DNA from: Lachancea dasiensis
Taxonomy: Eukaryota > Ascomycota > Saccharomycetes > Saccharomycetales > Saccharomycetaceae
Length of the DNA stretch: 64,000 nucleotides
Assembly: GCA_900074725.1 (NCBI GenBank)
Contig: LT598458.1
Location: 620,001 to 684,000 of the forward strand
Direction of reading: 5' to 3'
How positions within the stretch are numbered: the first letter of the stretch is position 1; each line of letters begins with the position of its first letter. The notes under the pieces were generated by a model, which worked only from the letters and a program-made list of their open reading frames with translations, was not told the DNA's origin and searched no databases. This document shows, piece after piece, positions 1 to 10,668 of this stretch. The position numbers were made by a program, and so were the translations under genes.

Positions 1-1400
1 CGACGACTCAACAAAACCTGAAGAACAGGACAACTCAAAAATCTAACTAGCGAGCGCAAAAGCTGCCGGCGTTGGTTTCTTGTGAAAAAAATACGCATTC
101 TGCTATTGCTGGCAAAACGCTGAACTCCTTGGGGGAAATTTCGTTGGTAGAGGTTCAGAATGTCACAACAACATCGGCGGGTAATCCAGGAGCGCTAAAG
201 CTAAAAGCATAAAACTGCAGCTCTTCCAAAACTATTGAGGAGCCGGAGAGCACCTAACATACTGGCGTGTATGAACTTTTTCACGACCGTACATTACACT
301 GTTGTCAGGAATGGCCCGGTCTGACGTGCAAACTCGATATCGCTGTTTTGCGTTACATTTAGTAGCTAGTGTTTTTGATCTGCACTGTCGGTAACATGCA
401 TACGTTACATTTGACCGCTACACTAGCTAGGCTGCCCCAGAACAGAAACATCGCTACACGAGCGCCCAATGCTTTGAAACTACGTAAAGACTCTACTTCC
501 GAAAAATCCAGCTCTTCCGTTAACGATAACTTCTACCGGGGCCGCCATGGGTTGTATTCTTAACATATCGCCATAGACCGCATTGGAAACTACTGAGAAA
601 ATGCATTCGGATAACGTCGAAAGTTTGGCCTCCCAACGGCGTAGGGGATCGTACAACAGACTGCAACAGAGCCGACAAAGGCTCATTTCAGGCTACCCCC
701 CGTGAAAACATCTTTGCTGGCTCTTTAGAAACCTGTAATACGGACTTTGTATCAGGTTCACGCATAATTATCTCGACGGCGCCAAGAACACTTGAGTTTG
801 AAAATGTTTCGGTTGGTAGCCGTATAGGGCAATATGTGATTCTCAATAGTCATCACCCTACCTCCCCCCTCCGAGCAGAATATTACATACAGAAAAAAAG
901 ATCACACTACTCATTTTCGAGCCAATCCAAGCGTTCATTGGTGAGTCTTTGCAGTCTTTTACCGTGATATTTCTGCAACCGTTGAATTGACTTTCGGAGT
1001 TCAGCGTTGCCCAACTATTGCTTCTATCGTACTTTGACCGGAAAGTCGACTTTGCCATCAAGTGCTCGAAATTATAACTCTCAGACAACCCTGAACCATT
1101 TTTTGGCAGATTCAGGGAAAGCTCAAAGGAAGTTCAAAGACAATAGGAAGGACCGGCTAGCCCAAGCTGCAAAATCTTGCACTGAGGTCAAGGTCTTAAT
1201 TGCGGGTGTTTGAACGCTATCCAGCACGATTGGTACTTAGAACTCTTCGTTGTAAGCATTCCGAAAACTATAGGCACAAAAGGTTTGAAGACTACTCCTG
1301 TCAGTGGAATGGTTTTAGAAGTGTCTATATAGTCCGAACATTTTGAAGAGATTAGATTCAGCACAGGCGCTTTCGTCTGTGGTTCGCGCTTTCCGTCATC
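1..1400. other. Left-edge intergenic region upstream of HAA1
   Basis: No open reading frame here looks like a protein: the longest are under 100 codons, overlap on opposite strands and show no recognisable motif. The right part must contain the HAA1 promoter, and a TATA-like TATATAG lies near 1326. I see no tRNA, repeat or transposon remnant. Confidence 0.5.
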
Positions 1401-3248
1401 ATGGTTGTAGTCAACGGAATTAAGTACGCTTGCGAAAGGTGTATCAGGGGCCACAGGGTTACTACTTGCAATCATACGGATCAGCCACTAATGATGATAA
1501 AACCTAAGGGGCGTCCGTCTACAACCTGTGCACATTGTAAAGAGCTTCGCAAAAACAAAAACTCAAACCCGGCGGGCTCGTGCACTTGCGGGCGGCAGGA
1601 GAAAAAACGACTGGCTCAAAAAGCCAAAGAAGAGGCTCGTGCGAAAGCCAAGGTCGGGGACGATGACTGTAAGTGCGTGGATGGTGAAAAGTGCACGTGC
1701 CATTCTCTACGAAAAGCATTCCGTCGGACGCCTTCTTCTCGAATCAAGGGTACAGCAAGCTCTTCCGTTACCTCAGCCGACTCACCCATAATTTCCACTC
1801 TAGATGGCTGCAAGGTTGTTAAAAATCATGGTTTGAGCTCACTACCGTCATTCCACTCATCGCAGTCCCTGGATCGTGATTTCAGCCTGGCTCAAAGTCC
1901 TCCTTTCTCTCCTGCATCATTCCATGCTGGCTACAGTCATAATAATAGTAACTGGGATACTAGCTCGGCTGCGAGCTCTCTCGTTTCGGAGTCAAAACTG
2001 AACATTATGGATCGAGGGCATGCTAATGGCCTCCCGAGTCAGACGGACGCACATAGCAGCGGGAGTAAATATATGAAAAGCTCCAACAAAGCACGACCAG
2101 CAGAAGTTTCAGTTTCGTTGGATGAGCTGGCCGAGCTTGATAATCTTAGCGGTAGCTTTGATAACATAGGGTTTCAAAATCGTATGGCTTGGCCTCAGAC
2201 GGAACCAAAACACGAATATCTGGATCTTTTTGCGGATACCTCAGAGAACACCAATAAAAATTACCGCGCTTTGAAACAGAACCATCTTCAGCATCCTAGG
2301 GGCTCTGACCGCGATATTTACTCAAAAAATCCGGTAGAGTCGGTGAATCTCGAGGGCAAAACTTCTCGATCAAACTCATATAATAAAAGCGGGCCCGGCT
2401 CGCTACTTCCAGAGTCGTTAGTTGAAAGCACCACTTCCAATTCGTCAAAGTACCCAATGCATGCTCAGGTCGGCAAAGATTATTCGGCTCCCGCATATCA
2501 AATGTCACAGAGCTATTCTATTCCTCAGCCCCATGTTACTGCAAGACAACTTCAGCCACAGGGTTCTTTTGGAAGAGAAGGTTTGCCTTCGGAAATGTTT
2601 AACATGGAGGACGAAAGTTCACATAGCGTAGAAGTTTTGTCATTGACACCAAGTTTTATGGATATTCCAGATAACTCCAATCTGTACTCGGCCTCTTCGA
2701 ATCCATTTTTGAATTCTCGAAAGGAAGAGGAGCCTCGAAAACGATCGGTCAGTATACATAAAAACCACCGCTACGATTCATTCTCCAGGGACAATCCTCG
2801 AGTGAGGCACGCAAGTGCATTGCCTCAATCCACACTTACAACTGCTGGATATGGATTGAACAACTTAAAAGACGGGCCTGCCAAGGAATCCTACGACAAC
2901 ATAGGCGGTAAGCAAGTAAAATCCATGGACTACAATGTCGAACTGCCGAGCGACGAAACGGCCCCGGTGAATTATACACGTGTTGCCAACCAGCTGACCA
3001 ATGAGATTATGGCCACATCAATGGAGCCCACATCAAGCGGGACGCCTGAAATAGACCTCATGCTGGGGCGCAACCCATACGAAGGTGACCTCCATTTGGC
3101 ATCTAAGCCGTCAATAAATTTTGGGATATCAGCTCAACTGGACGAACTCTCATTTGCTAACACTATGCAAGCCTCCCCCACATCATTTTCAGATAATGGT
3201 AACGATTTTAATTTGAATGACATAGACAAGCTGATGAGTGAACCATAG
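1401..3248 (+). CDS. HAA1: Copper-fist transcription factor, Haa1/Cup2 type
   Basis: A 615-residue nuclear transcription factor. The N-terminus is a copper-fist DNA-binding domain: zinc ligands C11, C14, C23 and H25, the minor-groove motif KGRP at 36-39, and further Cys-X-Cys clusters to about residue 105. The rest is Ser/Asn-rich and low in order, as in activation regions. The first 40 residues and the internal segment VEVLSLTPSFMDIP resemble S. cerevisiae Haa1 (acetic and other weak-acid response) more than Cup2/Ace1 (copper-metallothionein activation). In S. cerevisiae these two are duplicates, and this single gene sits beside orthologues of the neighbours of both (YRB30/RAD54 for CUP2, SUT2 for HAA1), so it probably represents the unduplicated ancestor. 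The ATG at 1401 starts exactly at the conserved domain. The identity is firm; whether it answers to copper, weak acid or both cannot be read from sequence. Confidence 0.93.
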   Translation: MVVVNGIKYACERCIRGHRVTTCNHTDQPLMMIKPKGRPSTTCAHCKELRKNKNSNPAGSCTCGRQEKKRLAQKAKEEARAKAKVGDDDCKCVDGEKCTCHSLRKAFRRTPSSRIKGTASSSVTSADSPIISTLDGCKVVKNHGLSSLPSFHSSQSLDRDFSLAQSPPFSPASFHAGYSHNNSNWDTSSAASSLVSESKLNIMDRGHANGLPSQTDAHSSGSKYMKSSNKARPAEVSVSLDELAELDNLSGSFDNIGFQNRMAWPQTEPKHEYLDLFADTSENTNKNYRALKQNHLQHPRGSDRDIYSKNPVESVNLEGKTSRSNSYNKSGPGSLLPESLVESTTSNSSKYPMHAQVGKDYSAPAYQMSQSYSIPQPHVTARQLQPQGSFGREGLPSEMFNMEDESSHSVEVLSLTPSFMDIPDNSNLYSASSNPFLNSRKEEEPRKRSVSIHKNHRYDSFSRDNPRVRHASALPQSTLTTAGYGLNNLKDGPAKESYDNIGGKQVKSMDYNVELPSDETAPVNYTRVANQLTNEIMATSMEPTSSGTPEIDLMLGRNPYEGDLHLASKPSINFGISAQLDELSFANTMQASPTSFSDNGNDFNLNDIDKLMSEP

Positions 3249-3413
3249 ACTATTTTCACTTGTACTTGTTTATGCTTTCTACTAAGGTTTCATTGAAAAG
3301 TGCACTTGGGGTGCAGGCCAATTGTTTGTATAATGGTTGAACTGTAAAGCAAAACCCTACTGAACTTCGTAAAGCGGATATTAATGACTAATTAATTGTA
3401 ACTATGACACATT

Positions 3414-4712
3414 TTACGTATTATGGCGACTATCGTCAATTTTAACTTCTTCTAACTTGGCGGTAACCTCATCAAGGTTGTATTTCCTGTATTTGATAGA
3501 ATTGGGATTTTCGTCATTGAGATATAGAGACAAGCGCTCGTCATGCACGTGAAGAATACTCTGTTGGTCATTACACTGCAATGATGCCAATCGAATGATA
3601 TATTCGAGTAATGCAATTGAGCCGCTCTGTCCAGGTTCATTTGTTAATAAACTAGGTTCCCTGTCTCTTGTACCTTGGCCTGCAACAAAGGAACTGGACT
3701 CGGAGTCAGAGCCGGAATCTGAGCTTGAGTCAGATTCGCCGCGAGTATCCACGTTCTCAAATTCGCCAAATGCAAGCCACTCAATTTTCTCTGTGGAGGT
3801 TCCTCTATGATCTACCGAAGGACTTTTTAAGTTTTTGTCTACCTTGAGGACAAGAACAGGCGAATTTCGCTCTTCCAGCTTCAACAGCTTGCCAGAAGCT
3901 GTGAAAAAAAGTTTGACGACTTGCCATATGTCGAAATTTACCGACTTGGGTGTTTCCTCACTGGAATCATGGTAAAGGCCATCGTCAAAACTTTCCTTGA
4001 TCTCTATGGAGTAATCATATTCTCTTAAGTCGCTCGTCCTTCTTCGAATACTGAAGCAAGCTTTTCTCATATTTTCTTTCCATGTAACTCGGGCCTGATT
4101 TTCTCCTGATGCTAGATTCTGAAACACTGAAAACATAGTTAATTCGAAAGTGGGTCCTACTTGGGAAACTTTCCCACGAGATTTGAAAATCTCGTTATTC
4201 CTATTGATATATTCCGAAGCCTGGAGTAGACGTCCCGGTGAGACGTGGTCCGGGAGCGTCGTGCTCAAGCTCGCTCCGGAAGTTGTTAGAGATAAATTAA
4301 TAACGGGGATAGAGTCTTCAATTCTCGAAAGCAAATCCTCAATATAGTTTTCAACAGCTACTATGGAGTCTCTTCCGTTTTTTTTGGTAACATAATTATC
4401 GGTTATTGCAGTAATTCGTATGTCAAAGTTATCGATCTCTTCTTTTAAGTCTCTTGTGAGCCTTAAAACACTTCCCAAATTTGTATTACCCTTGGCCGCT
4501 ACTAGTTTTATCAAGTCAATCGCTGAGGACACAATCTCTATCCGAGTTTCCAATTTTTGTCGAAGTTTTTGAAGCCTGGTGGCGTCGCTTTCTGGTATCT
4601 TCTGCACAAATGTCGCCACTGTTTTAATGGCATAACTAGAGGCGATTGAGATGCCGGATCTGATGGCAAAAGTTACTGCCTGGCTGCCAGCCTTTGCGAG
4701 AATTTCATCCAT
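3414..4712 (-). CDS. YRB30: RanGTP-binding protein Yrb30
   Basis: A 432-residue protein close in length to S. cerevisiae Yrb30 (about 440). The first 100 residues, beginning MDEILAKAGSQAVTFAIRSG and including the SSAIDLIKLVAAKGNTNL segment, match my recollection of that protein. Yrb30 binds RanGTP and inhibits RanGAP-stimulated hydrolysis in nucleocytoplasmic transport. An acidic Ser/Asp-rich stretch lies at roughly residues 330-345. The gene follows RAD54 on the same strand with only 93 bp between the RAD54 stop and this ATG, and converges on HAA1. The YRB30-RAD54 pairing is the same as YGL164C-YGL163C in S. cerevisiae. Confidence 0.92.
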   Translation of the reverse strand: MDEILAKAGSQAVTFAIRSGISIASSYAIKTVATFVQKIPESDATRLQKLRQKLETRIEIVSSAIDLIKLVAAKGNTNLGSVLRLTRDLKEEIDNFDIRITAITDNYVTKKNGRDSIVAVENYIEDLLSRIEDSIPVINLSLTTSGASLSTTLPDHVSPGRLLQASEYINRNNEIFKSRGKVSQVGPTFELTMFSVFQNLASGENQARVTWKENMRKACFSIRRRTSDLREYDYSIEIKESFDDGLYHDSSEETPKSVNFDIWQVVKLFFTASGKLLKLEERNSPVLVLKVDKNLKSPSVDHRGTSTEKIEWLAFGEFENVDTRGESDSSSDSGSDSESSSFVAGQGTRDREPSLLTNEPGQSGSIALLEYIIRLASLQCNDQQSILHVHDERLSLYLNDENPNSIKYRKYNLDEVTAKLEEVKIDDSRHNT

Positions 4713-4805
4713 GAACGAGCTGTTCCTAAAATTTTAAAACGCTCAAGCTGCTATGATACCGATGGCAATCCAGATCAAGGGTGGAGCACCTAATATATCA
4801 TTCGT

Positions 4806-7640
4806 TTAGTGTGAGATGTATTGAAAAACGTAGCTGATGTCTTCAAAGTTTGCCTCGTTCTGTAGCAGGTGGTCATTGGTGCTCTTCAAGGCTCCGTGAT
4901 CTAAGTGATTCCACGATGTTGGATCGCCATAAAGCATTGCTTGGGGCTTTATTTTTTGTTTGCCCTCGAAGCACCTCTTACATTGGTATGTCTCATGGGT
5001 GTCACATGCGGTGTCATTTCTTAATTGAAACAACTGCTTTAGATTGTCTACACTGAACAGCCTTTCCACGTCTTCCTTTTCATCAACCACACAGGAGCTT
5101 AGACTCATCTTCATGGATTGCCGTTGATAAATCTTCTCCTCAATCGAGCCCGTAGAAATAAACCTGTATATAAAACAATCCTTCTTTTGACCATCTCTCC
5201 AAACCCGAGCGAGCGCTTGTTGATCTGCGGCTGGATTCCAATCGGGATCCATTAAAATCAGCCTATTAGCACCAATAAGGTTAATACCGCAGCCACCGGC
5301 CTTTGAACTGAGAAGAAAGATAAACTCCTGACCCTCCGGATTATTAAATCGATCAACCAATTTTTGACGTTTATTGATATTCATAGTACCATCAAGTCTA
5401 ATAACAGGGTAGCTGCTTGTGCGACACATACGCTCGATTAAATCCAGGGTTTGTGTGTAATTGGAAATGAGAACAATTTTGTCATCAGACTCGCGGTGGA
5501 TTTTATGCAAAAAACGTTTCAAAATCGAAAACTTCCCAGAGTGCCAGGTTTGAACTTCAGAGTACCCACGTTTAGCTAGCGTAGAGTTCACGTAATCGGG
5601 CGGTGTGATATCTGCTGCGCCCTCAATGTCGTCCGGCAACCGCAGCAAATCTGGGTGATTACAGAGCTTTTTTAAGATGCCAATTTGTTTTAGGGGCTGC
5701 TCGCCCTTCTTCGGTTGATTTTCTACTTCCTCTCCCTCTTCAACCTTAGATAGATGGGAAAGCCGCAGCTTCATCATTCGCTCGTACAGTTCCTTTTGAA
5801 ACGGTCTCAATTTCACAAATATGACATGTTCATATTTGCAGGGCAAGTACTTGGAAAGAATATCGTTGGTACGACGAATGATAAATTTTGAAACGATATT
5901 TGATAGTTCTTGCAGCCTTTCGTCCCCCTTTGCGATTTCAGCTGGATCTGCATCGGCATCTCTTCCAAGTAAAATAGGAATTTCGAAATTCCTTCTAAAC
6001 TCACTTCTTGTTCCCAAAAGTCCAGGATTTGAAAAGTTAAGGAGGGCAAAATATTCTGAAAGGTCGTTCTGTATTGGCGTACCCGATAGAATGACTCTTC
6101 TGGGGCAGTCTATACTGTTCAACGAGGTGAATGTTAATGAATCTGCATTCTTCAGACGATGCCCCTCATCGGCAAGCAGTAGCCCAACATTCGCATGTTT
6201 CAAATGTTCGACGTTTCGTCGCAGTGTTTCATAAGAGATAATCAGCACTGGTTTTACCACATTCCGACCTTGAACATTGCCCCACGCACGTACTGCTTCT
6301 GCAACCGTTCCATTATTTAAAGAGCTTTTCTTACCGTCTATTGGAAGAGCAGGAAGGGTGTCCCTCCCCAGCCATTTAACCAGCTCATTGGCCCAATTAT
6401 TAACAAGCGATGAAGGGCATACAATGATGCATTTTTCTATAGTCTTTGACCCCTGTGGCCCCTGCCGCAGGAGAGTCCAAAGAAGAGCGATGCACTGGAG
6501 AGTTTTCCCTAACCCCATCTCATCTGCCATGATGCATCCATAGGCTCCTCTGTTTTGAGCGGTAGATTCTGTCGCAGTATCACTTTCAGCCGGATCCTCG
6601 GTTGGATCCAAAGTTGGGGCCGAAGGTAAAGGAGATGGTGATGGTGAAGGTGGAGGAGACTGTGATGGAAAATGATCTCCCGATGTGCTTGCTACGTCTG
6701 CTTGCCTGAGAACGTTTTGCTGGTCCAGATAATCTTTCATAACCAGACCGGTTACGCAGCGGTATAAAAATCTCACGCCTTCTACCTGGTGTGGCCGAAG
6801 TATCTTGGCCAAAAGAGGGTCTATCACAACAGGGACACTCGCAAACTGTGCTTTTTTCCCCTCGGTTGAGCCTAGCAACTCCTGGAGAGTCTTGTTTGGA
6901 AGTCCATTTGAGAGTCTTTTGCGATGAAGTTGCGATGAGACTACTAGAGAGTGTGTAGCGATTTCTTCTGCCTGGGCAGCGGCTATTAGTGTTTTGGTTG
7001 CGGCTTTAGAGGTGTGCGTTGAGCTGTTTCTCTTCTGCGTGGAGAGCGAAGCTGCTGCTTCTGCTGCAGCTTGGCCAGCATCTATCTGTTGTTGTAGAAG
7101 TTGTGGGGTTTGACCATCAATTGTCGGATCGTAAAGAACAATGGCCAACTCATCGTAAGGATCGTGAAGTGCACGAGGCTCTAGATATATCTTGGGTTTT
7201 GTACCAAGGGAAAGAGGAAAATTGTGGCGAGAGACGTAGCCCTTGATGGGCACGGTGAAAGACCTTTTCAGCGCATGGTCGATGTTTTGCAAACGAGTAG
7301 GATCTTGAGATAGACGGCGTGCGGAGAGAGCATCAATACGCTTTCCCCGGTGCGACAGGTGGTTTTCGTCCCCTTCTTCGTGGTATTCTTCGAGGTCTCC
7401 ACCGTGAAGCTCATCGTCAAGTAGACCAGGCTCGGCATATGAAACAGTCCTGGCTCTCTTGCGCACATTTCTGGCTGGCGCGACCCGCAGGTTGGTGGAT
7501 ATCGATTTAAGTGGCACCTTGAAAGGTTTTGTAAGCGTAGCGTGAGCGGCGTGAGGGTCGATCGGTTTGCGCCTCAAAGATGGCCGCTGCCCGGCTCCAA
7601 TTCCATTTGGGGGTCTATCGGGGAGTTTCCGCTTAGCCAT
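4806..7640 (-). CDS. RAD54: Rad54 DNA translocase (Snf2 family)
   Basis: Swi2/Snf2 ATPase that moves on duplex DNA and helps Rad51 in homologous recombination. The protein has 944 residues against 898 in S. cerevisiae. Walker A (DEMGLGKT) lies near residue 372, the DEGH box (LLADEGHRLKN) near 489, and the helicase C-terminal motifs (SSKAGGCGINLIGANRLIL and QALARVWRDGQ) follow; the C-terminus ends DISYVFQYISH as in yeast Rad54. The start MAKRKLPDRPPNGIG matches the conserved Rad54 N-terminus, whereas the closely related Rdh54 differs there. The frame stays open for 125 more codons upstream but has no further ATG, so 7640 is the start. The extra length is in low-complexity loops, such as a Pro/Ser stretch before the Walker A motif. 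A CACGTG lies about 300 bp upstream. Confidence 0.97.
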   Translation of the reverse strand: MAKRKLPDRPPNGIGAGQRPSLRRKPIDPHAAHATLTKPFKVPLKSISTNLRVAPARNVRKRARTVSYAEPGLLDDELHGGDLEEYHEEGDENHLSHRGKRIDALSARRLSQDPTRLQNIDHALKRSFTVPIKGYVSRHNFPLSLGTKPKIYLEPRALHDPYDELAIVLYDPTIDGQTPQLLQQQIDAGQAAAEAAASLSTQKRNSSTHTSKAATKTLIAAAQAEEIATHSLVVSSQLHRKRLSNGLPNKTLQELLGSTEGKKAQFASVPVVIDPLLAKILRPHQVEGVRFLYRCVTGLVMKDYLDQQNVLRQADVASTSGDHFPSQSPPPSPSPSPLPSAPTLDPTEDPAESDTATESTAQNRGAYGCIMADEMGLGKTLQCIALLWTLLRQGPQGSKTIEKCIIVCPSSLVNNWANELVKWLGRDTLPALPIDGKKSSLNNGTVAEAVRAWGNVQGRNVVKPVLIISYETLRRNVEHLKHANVGLLLADEGHRLKNADSLTFTSLNSIDCPRRVILSGTPIQNDLSEYFALLNFSNPGLLGTRSEFRRNFEIPILLGRDADADPAEIAKGDERLQELSNIVSKFIIRRTNDILSKYLPCKYEHVIFVKLRPFQKELYERMMKLRLSHLSKVEEGEEVENQPKKGEQPLKQIGILKKLCNHPDLLRLPDDIEGAADITPPDYVNSTLAKRGYSEVQTWHSGKFSILKRFLHKIHRESDDKIVLISNYTQTLDLIERMCRTSSYPVIRLDGTMNINKRQKLVDRFNNPEGQEFIFLLSSKAGGCGINLIGANRLILMDPDWNPAADQQALARVWRDGQKKDCFIYRFISTGSIEEKIYQRQSMKMSLSSCVVDEKEDVERLFSVDNLKQLFQLRNDTACDTHETYQCKRCFEGKQKIKPQAMLYGDPTSWNHLDHGALKSTNDHLLQNEANFEDISYVFQYISH

Positions 7641-8214
7641 GGCTCTTAAGCAGGAAAAATGGATGGTAGGAGAGACCAGATGTCTGTAGCTTACAGATGG
7701 TGTGTCTGTTTGTATAAACGCGAACTGAGAATGTGCACGACGCGATCTCGTGAATAATGATATCTCTAAAATGCTATTTAGGCTAAGAGGTCTGCTTGGA
7801 AGCCAGAAGTATAATCCGATGAGTTCAGACGGACACCACTGAAATACACCACACAGGGTCTGGGCACATTCTGGATTCCAAGCTGAGAATTGGATACCCG
7901 CGCGACTCGATATATCATGCTGTGCGTATTGTTTTGTTCGATCACGTGACACATGGAGGTGTTTTACTGATGCTGCCTTATCGAGGTCAATCTTGAACGA
8001 AAGGAGACCTCCCACTGGCCACCTTCTCGAATTGTTGGTTACAAGAGATCCGACTGGTAGATAAGGGGTTGCTCCGGTGACTGTTGTACATTTTTCCGTC
8101 GCATGTTTTTTTAGTTTCTTGTTGTCATGGAGGGCTATATAGATGTTTATTACTTCTGCATTGTCTTGCTACTGGTGGTCAGATCATGGGGTAGGTTATG
8201 ATACTTGCAGTACC

Positions 8215-8360
8215 GCCTCTGACATTGACAAGTTGTAGCTTAGTTTACTGACACTTGGAATACCTCTTCTGACACTTACAAGTTGTAGCTTACTCTGCCT
8301 CCGACATTTACAAGTTGTAGCTTACTCTGCCTCTGACACTTACAAGCTGTAGCTTACTCT
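8215..8360. repeat. 32-bp tandem direct repeat
   Basis: Three head-to-tail copies of 32 bp begin at about 8265, 8297 and 8329. Each contains the core GACAC/ATTTACAAGYTGTAGC followed by TTACTCT. A diverged fourth copy starts at 8215, and a partial GACACTT copy lies between. Copies differ by only one to four bases. The array lies in the RAD54-SUT1 intergenic region; its function is unknown. Confidence 0.8.
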
Positions 8361-10440
8361 ACTCTCTACAACGAGTTAACTACCAACGAGTATAGCTACG
8401 ATGTACGCAGGGGAATGCATATATTCAAATGGTGGCATCGAATGCCCAGGCCCTCGTATGACGTAGTTTGCTTGGTGACTCAGGCACATTTATGATTGAA
8501 AATGTACAGCTTTTCGAAGGTTCATTGAGACGCCTGGGTGAGGTGGAAGTTTAGCTGAAGAGCCAGGATTGCGGGGTTTGCAACAAATTTTCCTACCACG
8601 GAATGAACTATCAAGCAGGAGCAAAATTCGGAGCAAAATTCAATGACATCCATTTGGGATACAAGCCTCAGGTCTCACAGATTACCAAGGCACCTTCAAT
8701 AGCTTCAGACGCGCACGATTATTTTCGAAGCCGCGCGACTCTCTGTTAAGCAGCTGGGGCCTACACAGTGACTCACACTGCAGAGAGTTTGTGTGTGGGG
8801 ACCCTAGGAATGGAGGTGCTGTCGCTAAACCGTTGGATCTGCGGTCCAGGCACGGTAAGTCACGTGACAGAGGTGTCAACCCCACGTATGTCAGGTAAGT
8901 AGTACTTTGGGGCCGTGAACGACAATACCCGAACTTTCCGATAACCATTGTGATGTAGGAGTAGATAGTGCCGAAGAATGCGGAGCCACGTTTCTCCATA
9001 CCGACGTTGCCGCACTGCAGCAATGTTAGGATAAAATCCGCAATTGTTCTGAAAGTAGGGACATTAGCACCCTTACATCGATTGCCGGAAAACGCCAGTC
9101 CAGTGTGGCAGGCCGATGCTGTTTTACTCCTGGGGAATGGAGACCGCTGTGGCAGAAGCCTGAAACACCGATTTTGGTCACTGGTTTCGTACGTGGATGG
9201 TCCGCCGCGTCTTGGAACACGTTGTGCCTGTCACCTAACCAACCGGCTTCTCAAGCGTCCGTCAGTTGTGCTTCGCAGTCAGTCCCCGTTCGTACACAGC
9301 GATGCACAGCGCCCGCGCGCACCACGTGACTGGACTCCTGCCCACGTGCAGTCGCTCTGTACCAAACTGTCACGCGGTTCCCAATTCCGCGCCGCCACCC
9401 AGCCACCCAGCATCCATCGCACCCGCCACCCGGGCTCCACCGCGCTTTTGCTTCATCCGCCAACTGGGCTCTGCGCAAGCTCCCATGCCCTGTCACGTTC
9501 TCTCTTCATCCACGCCACTCGCTCCCACTTATCTCCGTTGGCGATCTTGCACTTCTGACACAATTACCCGCAGACGCGCGCAAGCTCCATCACATTCTCC
9601 GCACTCGGGCTCGCTGGCTCCGCTTTCGGCCTTGCTACCGAACGATTCCGTCACCTCTGATGCAATGCCCTTCTCTGCGCATCCTGCACCGTCGTTCCTA
9701 GCAACACCCAGGCTTGCTGCGGGGCCTTTTGGGCGCGCATTGTCAACCTGGTGCACAAAGACGCTGTCAGTTGCTATACCTGGCCCCACTGGCCAGGGCC
9801 TCGGCCTCGGATACGAATACCGTTCACGGTACTGGGATTTGCCGCGCGTTCATGCGCCGGTCCAGTCGCTCAGCCACCATGGTCGTTTTTTTCATCGTTT
9901 GTTGTCCAGTTGCCCCTCTCGTGAGCAGCGTGCTTACGTAGGTACAATGGCAACGATGAGTCCGGCTATCGTCAACTCAACGTCGATCCCACGGTGGCGG
10001 TGATCGGAGTCGAAAGTGGATTTGGAAAACAGACAAGCACAGAAAGGGCCGAGCCAAGGGACGGTGGGCCAATCGGTGTTGGGCCCAATGCACATTTCGC
10101 TCAGAAAAATCCTCCCGAAAAAAAAAAAAAACAAGAAAAAACAAACTCAGCTTAGGGTCAGGTTTGGTGGAAATGGTTTAGGAGTTCCACACGGGAAGTC
10201 CGCTTTTGGGATAATCCGACTCTCATCCACGAGCGTTTGAGTGAGTGAGCAGCGCCCGACACACCTTTCATTGGCAGAGGAGAGAGACTGAGTTAACTTT
10301 TTTTTTTTACTTCACCCTGTAGCGTGCCTTCAGATGGTGTCGTCGTTTTTGGATTGTCGTGGAACCGGAGTATGAAAGGTTGGGAAAAAAAATAGCACTT
10401 TTTGATGGGAACCTGATGGAAGGTCGACCAGGGCAGCGAG

Positions 10441-10448
10441 TATATAAG
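10441..10448 (+). promoter_or_regulatory. TATA box upstream of SUT1
   Basis: TATATAAG fits the yeast TATAWAAR consensus, 220 bp before the SUT1 ATG. This spacing implies a 5' leader of roughly 100-180 nt. Confidence 0.5.
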
Positions 10449-10668
10449 AAGACACGCAGTGGAGGCAGACAGGGCTGAATTCGGCACGGTGGGAGGACTT
10501 TTTTTGGGACGTGGAAACTAATCCAAAAATCGAGAAAAAGTTCAACCAAAGGGGAACCTGGACGATAGAGTTTGGGCTTTTGCAGGCCGACATCGACCAC
10601 TAGTCCCGATAGCAACTGTATCGACCCAGTACAGGCTCACAGCCACCAGTGAAGTAGCCCTTAGCACC

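Larger units (their letters stand above)
7641..10668. other. 3-kb divergent intergenic region between RAD54 and SUT1
   Basis: No convincing gene. From about 9000 to 10000 the sequence becomes GC-rich and several overlapping ORFs of up to 245 codons open on both strands. They are Pro/Ser/Arg/His-rich, contradict one another in frame and match nothing I know, so I treat them as composition artefacts. Features present are CACGTG boxes at 7943, 8861, 9323 and 9343, a 32-bp tandem repeat at 8215-8360, long A and T tracts near 10117 and 10300, and a TATA box at 10441. This looks like a large regulatory region for SUT1. Confidence 0.6.

Noticed and set aside
8968-10003. Overlapping plus-strand ORFs of 196 and 245 codons upstream of SUT1
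   Set aside because: They overlap each other and minus-strand ORFs in a GC-rich stretch, have a Pro/Ser/Arg/His composition without motifs, and resemble no family I know.
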